Origin: Pedobacter ghigonis
GTDB lineage: Bacteria; Bacteroidota; Bacteroidia; Sphingobacteriales; Sphingobacteriaceae
Direction of reading: 5' to 3'
Length of the DNA: 64,000 nucleotides
Assembly (NCBI RefSeq): GCF_903166585.1
Contig: NZ_CAESCM010000020.1
Span: 1-64,000 of the forward strand
Part shown: piece after piece, positions 42,547 through 50,744 of the stretch
How the letters are laid out: every line of letters begins with the position of its first letter
How positions within the stretch are numbered: position 1 is the stretch's first letter
Made by a program: the position numbers and the translations under genes
The notes under the pieces: generated by a model
What the model was told of the DNA's origin: nothing
Seen by the model: only the letters and a program-made list of their open reading frames with translations
Databases searched by the model: none

Positions 42547-44430
42547 GTGATTCAAAAAAGATCATTTATAACCATTTTATGTCTGGTAGCCATGTTCCTT
42601 TACAGGAGCGTGGCTATTGGGCAAATTGCTGTAATCGATTCTGCTTATAAACTCCCTGATCATCCCCGTTTGCTGATCTCGGCCGATAAAGAAAAACAGA
42701 TTGTAGTAGGTATAAATGAAGATGCAGGTTTAAGGCAAATCCATCAGGCTATACTTTCGGGTGCTGGTAAAATGTTAAACCAGCCGGTGTTAGAAAGGGT
42801 TATGATTGGCAAAAGATTGCTGGATGTATCGAGAGAAGCATTAAAAAGAATTTATTACCTGGCTTACGCTTACAGGATTACCCACGAAAAAAAATACCTC
42901 CAAAGAGCAGAAAAGGAAATGCTGGCTGTTTCTGCCTTTAAAGACTGGAACCCAAATCATTTCCTCGATGTTGGGGAAATGACCTTGGGTTTAGCTATCG
43001 GTTACGATTGGTTGTATCATGATTTAACTGTTGAAACACGTAACACCGTATCATTGGCCATTCTGGAGAAAGGGATTACACCCTCAATGGATAAACGGTA
43101 TAACAACTGGCTTAACATTACCAATAATTGGAACCAGGTATGCAATACAGGCATTACCTTTGGTGCAATAGCCACCTTCGAATCGCACCCGGCACTTTCG
43201 GCTACATTGGTTAACCGGGCCATTAAAAGCGTGGTGTTACCCATGAAACAATATGCACCTGATGGGGCTTATCCGGAGGGATATGCTTATTGGGAGTATG
43301 GAACTTCTTTTAATGTAATGTTGATTAGTGCATTGGAAAGTGTGTTTAAGCAGGATTTTGAATTGAGCACCCAGCCTGGTTTCCTAAAAACTGCCGGCTA
43401 TATGGTAAATATGACGGGGCCATCGGGTAAGCCGTTTAATTATTCGGATAGCAGGGCTGTAGCAGAATTTAATCCGGCACTTTTTTGGTTTGCCTCAAAA
43501 TTAAAAGACCCCTCATTGCTGTGGGTAAGCAAAAAGCAGGTTAACGAGCATAAACTCTTAAATAATCGCTTATTGCCATCGGCTATGTTATGGGCAAACG
43601 GCATATCATTTAATCAGGTGCAGGCACCTAAAACTACGTTCTGGAGCGGAAATGGCACTACACCTGTAGCGTTGATGCGAAGCTCGTGGACTGGTCCCCT
43701 GGCTACTTTTGTGGGTTTTAAAGGAGGGTCGTCAGGAACAAGTCATGCACACATGGATGTGGGTTCTTTTGTAATGGAAGCCCAGGGTGTGCGATGGGCA
43801 ATGGATCTGGGTATGCAGGAATACGAATCCTTAGAGTCGAAAGGGATCGATTTATGGAACAGCAAACAGGACGCACAACGCTGGAGAATATTCAGGTACA
43901 ATAATCTGGCACACAATACCCTCTCGGTCGACAGCACTTTTCAGCTGGTTAACGGAAAGGGAAATTTTCAAAGCAGTTCCGATAACAGTAATTTCATGAA
44001 TGCTGTGGTTGATATGAGTACACTTTATGCCGGTAAACTCAAAAAATCGCAAAGGGGAGTAGCGCTGATCAATAAAAAGACAGTGTTGATCCGCGATGAA
44101 GTAGAAACAGGAGATCAGGATGTTACCTTACGCTGGTCGATGGTTACACCTGCTGCAGTGAAAGTGTTAAATGCACATACTATTGAATTGAATAGTGAAG
44201 GCAAAAAATGTTACTTATTTATCGAAACGGATGGCAAAATTGAGGTGAAACAATGGCCTACCGCTCCGGTTACCAGTTACGACGCGCCAAACCCCGGAAC
44301 TACTATTATTGGTTTCACTACTCAGCTTAAGGCGAACAGCAGTAAAAACATATCCGTTTTTTTAACACCTGAAAAACCTTCATCTAAAAGACCTGCAACA
44401 GCCCCTCTGGCTGCGTGGCCTAAAAATTAA
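42547..44430 (+). CDS. Heparinase II/III family protein (probable polysaccharide lyase)
   Basis: Secreted 627-residue protein with a GTG start and a signal peptide to VAIGQ. Residues about 60-330 form an alpha/alpha toroid (WLNITNNWNQVCNTG, PEGYAYWEYGT), and about 370-600 a beta-sandwich heparinase II/III-like domain with GGSSGTSHAHMDVGSFVMEA and WRIFRYNNLAHNTL. The Asn/His/Tyr pattern is that of PL12/PL15/PL17/PL21-like lyases acting on uronate-containing polymers, but the exact family cannot be chosen. The GTG start is 6 bp after the haem-c gene and there is no better ATG upstream of the signal peptide, so co-translation is likely. Confidence 0.83.
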   Translation: MIQKRSFITILCLVAMFLYRSVAIGQIAVIDSAYKLPDHPRLLISADKEKQIVVGINEDAGLRQIHQAILSGAGKMLNQPVLERVMIGKRLLDVSREALKRIYYLAYAYRITHEKKYLQRAEKEMLAVSAFKDWNPNHFLDVGEMTLGLAIGYDWLYHDLTVETRNTVSLAILEKGITPSMDKRYNNWLNITNNWNQVCNTGITFGAIATFESHPALSATLVNRAIKSVVLPMKQYAPDGAYPEGYAYWEYGTSFNVMLISALESVFKQDFELSTQPGFLKTAGYMVNMTGPSGKPFNYSDSRAVAEFNPALFWFASKLKDPSLLWVSKKQVNEHKLLNNRLLPSAMLWANGISFNQVQAPKTTFWSGNGTTPVALMRSSWTGPLATFVGFKGGSSGTSHAHMDVGSFVMEAQGVRWAMDLGMQEYESLESKGIDLWNSKQDAQRWRIFRYNNLAHNTLSVDSTFQLVNGKGNFQSSSDNSNFMNAVVDMSTLYAGKLKKSQRGVALINKKTVLIRDEVETGDQDVTLRWSMVTPAAVKVLNAHTIELNSEGKKCYLFIETDGKIEVKQWPTAPVTSYDAPNPGTTIIGFTTQLKANSSKNISVFLTPEKPSSKRPATAPLAAWPKN

Positions 44431-44608
44431 TTCCTGATTCTGGTATTCCTCATAGTTTTGAGGCTGTTATTGATCTTATTGTTAAGATAAGGCAATTTTT
44501 GCAATAAAAAATGCCTGATAAGTTCTGGTTTAAAAAAACAAAACTTACATTTAACGATTAAATCTATATAGTTAATCAACAAAACAAATTTTAGTGGGGC
44601 AGACAATA

Positions 44609-45424
44609 ATGATGGAGGACCATTTTTTTGAGCATATTTTTAAAAATCCCCTCGAACAGCCAAATATTCCACCAAACGAAGTCATATCGAATTGGGCAGA
44701 AAAGCTGATTAAGGTCATTTTTCCAGAAAATGCAGGGCAGGAATTTTCAGATATTTCAGCACTGAAACAATATGTGTCAGGACTGGAGCTTGAACTTTTT
44801 ATGATTATATCAGCCAGCTGCAAACTCAAAAACAACGAATGTAAAAAAGTAGCCGGAGAATTTTTTGCCGGACTACCTGAGTTATACCGCGTGCTCAATA
44901 CGGATATTTCGGCCATTTACGAAGGCGATCCGGCTGCCCAGAGCAGGTTTGAGGTGATCAGAACTTACCCGGGCTTTTATGCTATCTGTTTTTACCGCAT
45001 AGCACATCTGCTCTATAATTTCGATGTTCCACTCGTTCCCCGCATACTTACAGAGCATGCACATTCAAAAACGGGTATCGATATCCACCCGGCTGCCAGC
45101 ATAGGCGAGTACTTTTATATCGACCACGGTACCGGAATTGTAATTGGCGAAACCAGTATTATCGGTCGCTACGTAAAGTTTTATCAGGGCATAACGCTTG
45201 GCGCTTTGAGTGTTAAAAAAGCGCTTGCAGGAAGTAAAAGGCACCCAACGGTAGAAGACCGAGTAGTAATTTACTCGGGCGCAACCATTTTAGGCGGCGA
45301 TACTGTTATCGGGCATGATAGTATAATAGGAGGTAACGTGTGGCTTACCGAGAGTATTGAGCCATTTTCAACAGCCTATCATTCGCCCATAGTTACCATC
45401 AGAAACCACAAAGAAACAAGTTAA
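44609..45424 (+). CDS. cysE: Serine O-acetyltransferase
   Basis: Makes O-acetylserine from serine and acetyl-CoA, the first step of cysteine synthesis. An N-terminal helical region (about 1-140) precedes a left-handed beta-helix of hexapeptide repeats (GIDIHPAASIGEYFYIDHG, TGIVIGETSIIGRYVKFYQG, ATILGGDTVIGHDSIIGGNVW), with the catalytic His in IDHGTGIVIGE and IHPAA. It is the EpsC/SatA-like version. The start at 44609 (ATG ATG GAG) is preferred over a GTG at 44594. It lies 11 bp before the cysteine synthase gene, so an operon is clear. Distinct C-terminus RNHKETS lacks the long tail that docks into cysteine synthase in enteric CysE. Confidence 0.9.
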   Translation: MMEDHFFEHIFKNPLEQPNIPPNEVISNWAEKLIKVIFPENAGQEFSDISALKQYVSGLELELFMIISASCKLKNNECKKVAGEFFAGLPELYRVLNTDISAIYEGDPAAQSRFEVIRTYPGFYAICFYRIAHLLYNFDVPLVPRILTEHAHSKTGIDIHPAASIGEYFYIDHGTGIVIGETSIIGRYVKFYQGITLGALSVKKALAGSKRHPTVEDRVVIYSGATILGGDTVIGHDSIIGGNVWLTESIEPFSTAYHSPIVTIRNHKETS

Positions 45425-45435
45425 AACAGAATAAT

Positions 45436-46308
45436 ATGGCAGGAATAATCGATCTTATCGGTAACACGCCGATGGCCGAACTCCAAAAACTGAACATCAA
45501 TCCAGCGGTAAAGGTATTTGCCAAACTGGAAGGCAATAACCCTGGCGGAAGTGTAAAAGACAGGGCCTCGTTAAATATGATCAGAAGTGCAATAGAACGC
45601 GGCCAGGTAAGCCCCGAAACCAAGCTGGTTGAAGCAACCAGTGGAAACACCGGTATTGCCCTGGCTATGATTGCAAGTTTATATGGTTTAGAAATAGAGC
45701 TGGTAATGCCCGCCAATTCAACACGCGAACGTAAAGTAACCATGGAGGCATTTGGCGCTAAGGTTACACTGTTAGGGAGTATTGAGGAGTGTCGCGATTA
45801 TGCAGAAGCAAAAGGAGTTACCCCCGGACATTTCTTATTAAACCAGTTTGCAAACCCGGATAATTACATGGCCCACTATAAAGCTACCGGCCCTGAAATC
45901 TGGCGCGATACTGCTGGGCAAATTACGCACTTTGTAAGCTCGATGGGTACCACAGGTACCATTATGGGCTGTTCGAGATATTTTAAAGAAAAAAACAGCA
46001 ACATTCAGATAGTAGGTTGTCAGCCAACAGAAGGATCATCAATCCCGGGAATCAGACGCTGGCCTGAAGAATACCTCCCTAAAATATTCGAACCTGAAAG
46101 GGTAGACCGGGTAATGGATATTGCGCAGGAAGAAGCCACAGTGATGTCGCGCAGAATGGCCAAAGAAGAAGGCCTTTTTGCAGGTATGAGCTCTGGTGGT
46201 GCCTGTGCTGCGGCATTAAAGCTTGCCTCGGAGCTTGATTCAGGAACAATCGTGTTTATTGCCTGTGATAGGGGCGACCGCTATTTAAGTAGCGACCTAT
46301 TTGGGTAA
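45436..46308 (+). CDS. cysM: Cysteine synthase (O-acetylserine sulfhydrylase, CysM-like)
   Basis: PLP enzyme converting O-acetylserine and sulfide (or thiosulfate) to cysteine. It has the PLP lysine Lys41 in NNPGGSVKDRAS, the substrate loop TSGNTG, the phosphate loop SMGTTGT, and GMSSGGACAAA near the C-terminus. It is short (290 residues), as for CysM-type rather than CysK-type enzymes. Second gene of the cysteine operon, closed by a strong terminator 22 bp after its stop. Confidence 0.93.
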   Translation: MAGIIDLIGNTPMAELQKLNINPAVKVFAKLEGNNPGGSVKDRASLNMIRSAIERGQVSPETKLVEATSGNTGIALAMIASLYGLEIELVMPANSTRERKVTMEAFGAKVTLLGSIEECRDYAEAKGVTPGHFLLNQFANPDNYMAHYKATGPEIWRDTAGQITHFVSSMGTTGTIMGCSRYFKEKNSNIQIVGCQPTEGSSIPGIRRWPEEYLPKIFEPERVDRVMDIAQEEATVMSRRMAKEEGLFAGMSSGGACAAALKLASELDSGTIVFIACDRGDRYLSSDLFG

Positions 46309-46329
46309 TACAAGCCTTGATGTATTTAA

Positions 46330-46363
46330 AGTCAGCCGGGATTAATCCTGGCTGACTTTTTTT
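46330..46363 (+). terminator. Terminator of the cysE-cysM operon
   Basis: A 13-bp stem with one wobble (AGTCAGCCGGGAT at 46330-46342 and ATCCTGGCTGACT at 46345-46357) is followed by a run of seven Ts. The right half also encodes the last codons of the convergent receiver-domain gene. Confidence 0.9.
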
Positions 46364-46716
46364 GTGAGCAGCATTTTTACGCGATTTACAATAGCAATCA
46401 TTTCGAAAGGTTTTTCGATGTAATCATCCCAGTACACTGCAAAATGATGATTATGGCTAAACTCCAGATAGGATGACATCAAAAGAATCGGAATGTGCGC
46501 ATGTACCGATAGTTTTAGTTCAGTGCAGATCGAACGCCCATCGGCTAAGCCCAGCAAAGCATCGATTAAAATAATATCCGGCTGAAAAGCTGAAATCTGT
46601 GTATGTAAATGTTGTGGCCCGGAAAGTGCCAATACCTCATAACCCTCAAACTCGAAAATCATTTTAATTGCATCAAGCGTTGCCGGGTAGTTTTCTAAGA
46701 TGATGATTTTTGGCAT
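46342..46716 (-). CDS. Stand-alone response-regulator receiver domain protein
   Basis: A single CheY-like receiver domain of 124 residues with no output domain. The phospho-acceptor is Asp52 in IILIDALLG, the conserved Lys is Lys102 in YIEKPFE, and Ser81/82 sits in LLMSSY. The first acidic pair is Glu8-Asn9 (IILENYPA), so one metal-binding acid is missing and phosphorylation may be altered. The last six codons overlap the cysM terminator. The start is 15 bp after an OrfA-like gene on the same strand, forming a probable two-gene unit. A partner histidine kinase is not in the window. Confidence 0.87.
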   Translation of the reverse strand: MPKIIILENYPATLDAIKMIFEFEGYEVLALSGPQHLHTQISAFQPDIILIDALLGLADGRSICTELKLSVHAHIPILLMSSYLEFSHNHHFAVYWDDYIEKPFEMIAIVNRVKMLLTKKVSQD

Positions 46717-46731
46717 GTAACGGGCGCATTT

Positions 46732-47049
46732 TTAAGGGTAACGAAGACTACCTGTCTTTCGCTTTTCTATCAGCAAATCAATTAACTTAGAATCGGAGCG
46801 TGTTAAACTATCAAGTGAACTGCGAAGGCTTTGATTAACAAGACTTAGATTGGTAAACATCAGTCTTAGTTTTTCGTTCTCATCCCTCAATTCCATCAGT
46901 TCGTTGGCAATAATTCCAAAATCCCTTATCCAGGTATCAAAGCAATCTTTATCGATTGCTAGCTCCGAATAAATGAGTTCTGGTTCTTTTCCGTTATAAA
47001 AATCTTGTATGCTTTCAATAATTTTGGCGGGTGTGGCACTTGGTTTCAT
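46732..47049 (-). CDS. IS3 OrfA-like helix-turn-helix protein, orphan
   Basis: A protein of about 105 residues from the ATG at 47049 (a longer start at 47166 exists but adds low-complexity unlikely residues). The pattern KIIESIQDFYNGKEP, FDTWIRDFG, ELRDENEKLRLMFTNLSL and NQSLRSSL follows the order of the HTH plus leucine-zipper of IS3-family OrfA (KILKEY..G, YNWRKKYG, LEEENRRLKRLLAEL.LDN). No OrfB (DDE) follows; instead the receiver-domain gene does. It may be a relic or a domesticated DNA-binding protein. A promoter-like TAATTTTG lies at 47185-47178. Confidence 0.6.
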   Translation of the reverse strand: MKPSATPAKIIESIQDFYNGKEPELIYSELAIDKDCFDTWIRDFGIIANELMELRDENEKLRLMFTNLSLVNQSLRSSLDSLTRSDSKLIDLLIEKRKTGSLRYP

Positions 47050-47177
47050 AGTTTGTTTTACTAGCTGGCATCTAGAAGGCTGGACCGTCCCCTGTCCAGA
47101 CCTCCCAAAGCGCAGCATCTGTTTAAAATCTTTATTAAGGCAGACAGGGACAAAGAAATGACGCATTTAAAAGTTAT

Positions 47178-47185
47178 CAAAATTA
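47178..47185 (-). promoter_or_regulatory. TAnnTTTG promoter element upstream of OrfA-like gene
   Basis: Minus strand TAATTTTG matches the minus-7 consensus; a TTGC lies about 18 bp upstream as a weak minus-33. It would drive the OrfA-like and receiver genes. Confidence 0.4.
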
Positions 47186-47594
47186 TTCTCTACTCACTCC
47201 TACGCAACTTTTTTAAAATGCTCTTTTTCAGTTATTTAAAATATGTGTCTTAATGGTTTTTCATTTGCGGGTATTGTTTTGAGTTGATTAGCGTTTAATA
47301 AAATACCATGCCGGTAGTCGTGTAACAAATCATCCCGGATAAGACCGTTGCTACCGACATGGTTAAAATCGGGTACTTTCAGACATAAACAAGAGTTTGT
47401 TTGGTCATAAACGGTATCGCACCGCCAGTACTCCGACTGAATTTATACAAAGAAGATGCGGTACATGCATTTTCGAACTACGCATTTCTACGCAGGTTTT
47501 ATTAAGTTGTTGTTGCTTAGTCTTTTATTAAAGTTTGCTGCCTGTATAAGTTGGCAATGATATTAATTTACATTGTATGTTTTTTGTATATTAT
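47186..47594. other. Intergenic region with a 12-bp inverted repeat
   Basis: About 410 bp without a gene. CCATGCCGGTAG at 47306-47317 pairs with CTACCGACATGG at 47351-47362 (one mismatch) around a 33-nt loop. The surroundings are AT-rich. It could be a structured RNA, an operator or an IS remnant end; nothing more specific is seen. Confidence 0.4.
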
Positions 47595-49181
47595 TTAGGA
47601 CGTTCTGGCTAAATCCAGCATCCAGGTTTGCAAATTTGCTTCAGCATCAATCCCCAGTTTCTTGCGCACCCGGTATTTTCTGCTTTCTACAGCACGCACA
47701 CTTAGGCGGCAGGCACGGGCAATTTCTTTAGTGTCGAAATTTAACCTCATGTAGGCACAAAGCTCAAGTTCGGCCGGGAGTAGCTGCGGAGATAACTGTA
47801 AGAGCTCTTTTATAAATCCGGTTTCATTTTCGCGGAACCTTTCCATAAATGATGGATCTCTTGTTTGCGCCAGGTTGGTCAGTTCTTTTAGCGATAACGG
47901 AATAGTCGGGGCCACTACTTTTTCGTCTAACTGTTTTTTATAACCTTCCATTTGTTCCTGCAAAAGAATGCGCTGCCGGCGAAAATGGGCATTATGACGG
48001 GAAAGCAAACGGAGCCTTTGTCCAAAAAGTCCTAAACTGATTAATATCCCCTCAATTATGGCAGCAAAGGTGAGGAGATTAAAGGCGTAAGATTGAAAAG
48101 GAATAATTGCCATTAAACTTAGCACCAGGTAAATAGAAACCAATGCAACAGGTATCCATCCTAAAACATAAAAGCTAATAAAAGGAGCAGTTTTAGCGTA
48201 GCCGCGTATAACAATTACTTTTATACTGCTAAATAAAAAGAGCAGCGAGGTAATCAGGAATAAAAGCTGTGTGAGTGCATTGGTAATACTTCTGGCATCC
48301 CAGAGCGAGCATACTAAAATCAGCCCCCAGGCAATATTTAATGTTTTAAAGATTTTATGCAGGAGCGGGAGTTGTCTTTTCAGCTTTAAGAAATAGCTGT
48401 TAAACAGGATGGTGCAGATGTAACCGAGTGCAATAAAGAAATGGGCATGCAAGAAAATAAACCGGGCTATAGGCAAGCTAAGCATGAGGCCATAACCCTG
48501 CAGGTAGCACACCATGGTAATGAAAAAAAGCAATATTACCCGCGCCATGTACAAAGCAAAAAGCTTGCTCCTCGTCATTACGAACATAAACAGGTGGAAA
48601 ATGAGAATCATCACTGCAATGCCCATATAAATAAGCTGTGCACTGTACTCTTTGGTTAATGCACGGTTTAACACCGGTTCGGTAATTAATTTCAAGGGAA
48701 CCAGCAGCGTATTCATAGTCTGCATTCGGATATAAATTTCGCTTACAGGTGCCTGGGTATGTTGTAATGGAAAGATATATCCGGTACCGAGTACGGCATC
48801 ATTTTGTTTTAAACCCAACATGCCCGAGTGCACATGCTGTACATTACCCAAAGTATCGCGGTAAAATAAACAGAGCGAATCGATACTGGCATAATCAATA
48901 AACAGATAGGGGATTGTTCCGGGTTTCCGGCTGAAACGTAATTTCATCCACCAGGCATGGCCACTTGTTCCTCCGTTGAAAACAGGCGATTTTCCTGGTG
49001 CAAACTCCGCAGGACTCAGTTTTTCTACTGTTTCGAAAGAGGTTTTTCCGGTACTATCCCGCCAAAAATAAGCCGATTGGCCTAAATTGATGAAGTTTTG
49101 CCCTTCAACCTTTATCACAGGTTGTGCAACACATAGGCCGCTTACCATAAAGCAAGCAACAATAATAAATATGGCCCTCAT
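47595..49181 (-). CDS. 7TMR-DISM membrane regulator with LuxR/NarL-like HTH
   Basis: Membrane-embedded one-component regulator, 528 residues. Signal peptide to LCVAQ, an extracellular 7TMR-DISMED2-type beta domain (about 25-165, WWMKLRFSRKPGTIPYLFID (shortened) and VSEIYIRMQT), seven transmembrane helices (about 180-385), a coiled stretch (about 390-425; FRRQRILLQEQMEGYKKQLD), and a C-terminal helix-turn-helix with LPAELELCAYMRLNFDTKEIA and SVRAVESRKYRVRKKLGI (parts). It lacks the histidine-kinase or GGDEF output common in this family. It likely senses an external carbohydrate and controls transcription directly. Neighbouring targets are unknown. Confidence 0.85.
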   Translation of the reverse strand: MRAIFIIVACFMVSGLCVAQPVIKVEGQNFINLGQSAYFWRDSTGKTSFETVEKLSPAEFAPGKSPVFNGGTSGHAWWMKLRFSRKPGTIPYLFIDYASIDSLCLFYRDTLGNVQHVHSGMLGLKQNDAVLGTGYIFPLQHTQAPVSEIYIRMQTMNTLLVPLKLITEPVLNRALTKEYSAQLIYMGIAVMILIFHLFMFVMTRSKLFALYMARVILLFFITMVCYLQGYGLMLSLPIARFIFLHAHFFIALGYICTILFNSYFLKLKRQLPLLHKIFKTLNIAWGLILVCSLWDARSITNALTQLLFLITSLLFLFSSIKVIVIRGYAKTAPFISFYVLGWIPVALVSIYLVLSLMAIIPFQSYAFNLLTFAAIIEGILISLGLFGQRLRLLSRHNAHFRRQRILLQEQMEGYKKQLDEKVVAPTIPLSLKELTNLAQTRDPSFMERFRENETGFIKELLQLSPQLLPAELELCAYMRLNFDTKEIARACRLSVRAVESRKYRVRKKLGIDAEANLQTWMLDLARTS

Positions 49182-49390
49182 TAATTAAACCAATGCAAAA
49201 GAATTGGGATGATCTATTACAGGGGAGAAATTATAGCTTTATTACAGAAAATCCAAATTTTATCTGAAAAAAGAGAAATACGCTTGCACCAGGGTTAATT
49301 TAGGTAAAGAATACAGCCTGCACGACCTATAAAATTACACCATGTTTAAAACTTAAAACTGAAAATTTAAGCTAAGGTAGAATTTAATAT

Positions 49391-49398
49391 TATATTTG
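49391..49398 (+). promoter_or_regulatory. TAnnTTTG promoter element upstream of the GHKL ATPase
   Basis: TATATTTG lies 17 bp before the ATG at 49416, with TTTA 21 bp upstream as a minus-33 candidate. The leader would be only about 10-12 nt. Confidence 0.45.
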
Positions 49399-49415
49399 CT
49401 AATTAATTTAGTATT

Positions 49416-50699
49416 ATGTCGGTAAGTGTTAACATCACCTCAAAAGGTATTCAAAAAGTATTAAAAAACTATAATGAGAAACAAGCCATTGCCGAGTACA
49501 TCTGGAATGGTTTTGATGCCAATGCCGATACCATCAAAATTGATTATGTGGCCAATGCTCTTGGCCATTTAGAAAGTTTGGATATTGCCGATAACGGGTA
49601 TGGAATTGATTTCGACCGTTTGCAAAAGAAATTCGATCCTTTTTTCGAGTCGGAAAAAGCCATTCAGGTTATTACGCCTAAGCATACTTCTAAAATGCAT
49701 GGCCGAAATGGGGTGGGGAGGCTTACTTTTTTTACTTTTGCCCATAATGCCACATGGCGTACTACTTATCAGGCGGAGAACGGATTCAGGCATGGCGAAA
49801 TTTACATCAGTACTGGTGGCCTCAACAGTTATAATCACGATTTTTCAGCACTGCCTACAGCAAATGGCAACACGGGTACCGTAGTTTCTTTTTCTAACCT
49901 GCGCATTGGGCAACAGGATTTAGAAGAAAGTGTGCTTCCTTTCCTGATTAACGAATTCTGTTGGTTCATAGAATTGAATAAGCATAAAAACTATTCGGTT
50001 ATTGTAAATGGTACTGCCCTTAATTTTAGCGATAACATTAAAAGTTTAGAGGAGTTTAACCTTTATTATCCCGATACCGCCGTTAATTTTAAAATTAAAT
50101 ATGTGCATTGGAAAGATAACCTGCACAAAGAGTTATCTAAATATTATTTTCTGGCGGGTGGAGAAGAAGTATATAAAGATTATACCACCCTGAACAAAAA
50201 AAGCGATGATTATTTTCATAGTGTTTATATCGACAGCGATTTCTTTCGCGATTTCGATTTTAAAAGTTTTGAAAACGAAGGGCAGGTGGCCATATTTGGT
50301 GCCGCAAAATCATCGCCCGAATACCGCTTTCTGATAAAAGAACTAACCGAATATCTGAAAAGCAAGCGCAAGCCTTTTTTGAAGGAATACGCAAACCGCT
50401 TAATTGATGCTTACGAGCAGGAAGATATATTTCCGGTATATGCAAATGAAAGAGAAAAACAACAACGGAAACCTGAGCTTATCAATTTAATTAAGGCTAT
50501 TTACGAAGCTGAGCCTAAATTATTTGGCAGTTTAAATACCGGCCAGAAAAGAACACTGGTGAGGTTAATGGATCTTTTACTTGTTTCTAACCAGCGCGAT
50601 CAGATTTTTGAGCTCTTTAACGGAATGATTGAACTGGAAGCTGAAGAAAAGGAAGAACTTTTAGATTTAGTAAAAAAAGTGGAGCTGCAGGGAGATTAA
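49416..50699 (+). CDS. GHKL (HSP90/gyrase B-like) ATPase, MORC-like
   Basis: 427-residue protein with an N-terminal Bergerat-fold ATPase: AIAEYIWNGFDANAD (motif N1, Asn and Glu), LDIADNGYGIDFDRL (N2, DNGxG) and HGRNGVGRLTFFTFA (the G2 lid). The rest is a beta-alpha region and a C-terminal helical segment with LMDLLLVSNQRDQIFELFNG and ELEAEEKEELLDLVKKVE. As recalled, similar ATPases are often longer and can end in a nuclease-like domain; here the gene stops right after that helical segment. No partner effector gene is adjacent. Role unknown; MORC-like DNA handling or defence is conceivable but unproven. Own promoter, so monocistronic. Confidence 0.8.
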   Translation: MSVSVNITSKGIQKVLKNYNEKQAIAEYIWNGFDANADTIKIDYVANALGHLESLDIADNGYGIDFDRLQKKFDPFFESEKAIQVITPKHTSKMHGRNGVGRLTFFTFAHNATWRTTYQAENGFRHGEIYISTGGLNSYNHDFSALPTANGNTGTVVSFSNLRIGQQDLEESVLPFLINEFCWFIELNKHKNYSVIVNGTALNFSDNIKSLEEFNLYYPDTAVNFKIKYVHWKDNLHKELSKYYFLAGGEEVYKDYTTLNKKSDDYFHSVYIDSDFFRDFDFKSFENEGQVAIFGAAKSSPEYRFLIKELTEYLKSKRKPFLKEYANRLIDAYEQEDIFPVYANEREKQQRKPELINLIKAIYEAEPKLFGSLNTGQKRTLVRLMDLLLVSNQRDQIFELFNGMIELEAEEKEELLDLVKKVELQGD

Positions 50700-50744
50700 C
50701 TTGTTAATTTGTTGTAGGTTAGCCTGAAAAAAATAAATACGCAG

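Noticed and set aside
47050..47166. Longer N-terminus for the OrfA-like gene
   Set aside because: The extra residues have no similarity to OrfA and look non-coding, although a promoter-like element just upstream leaves some doubt.
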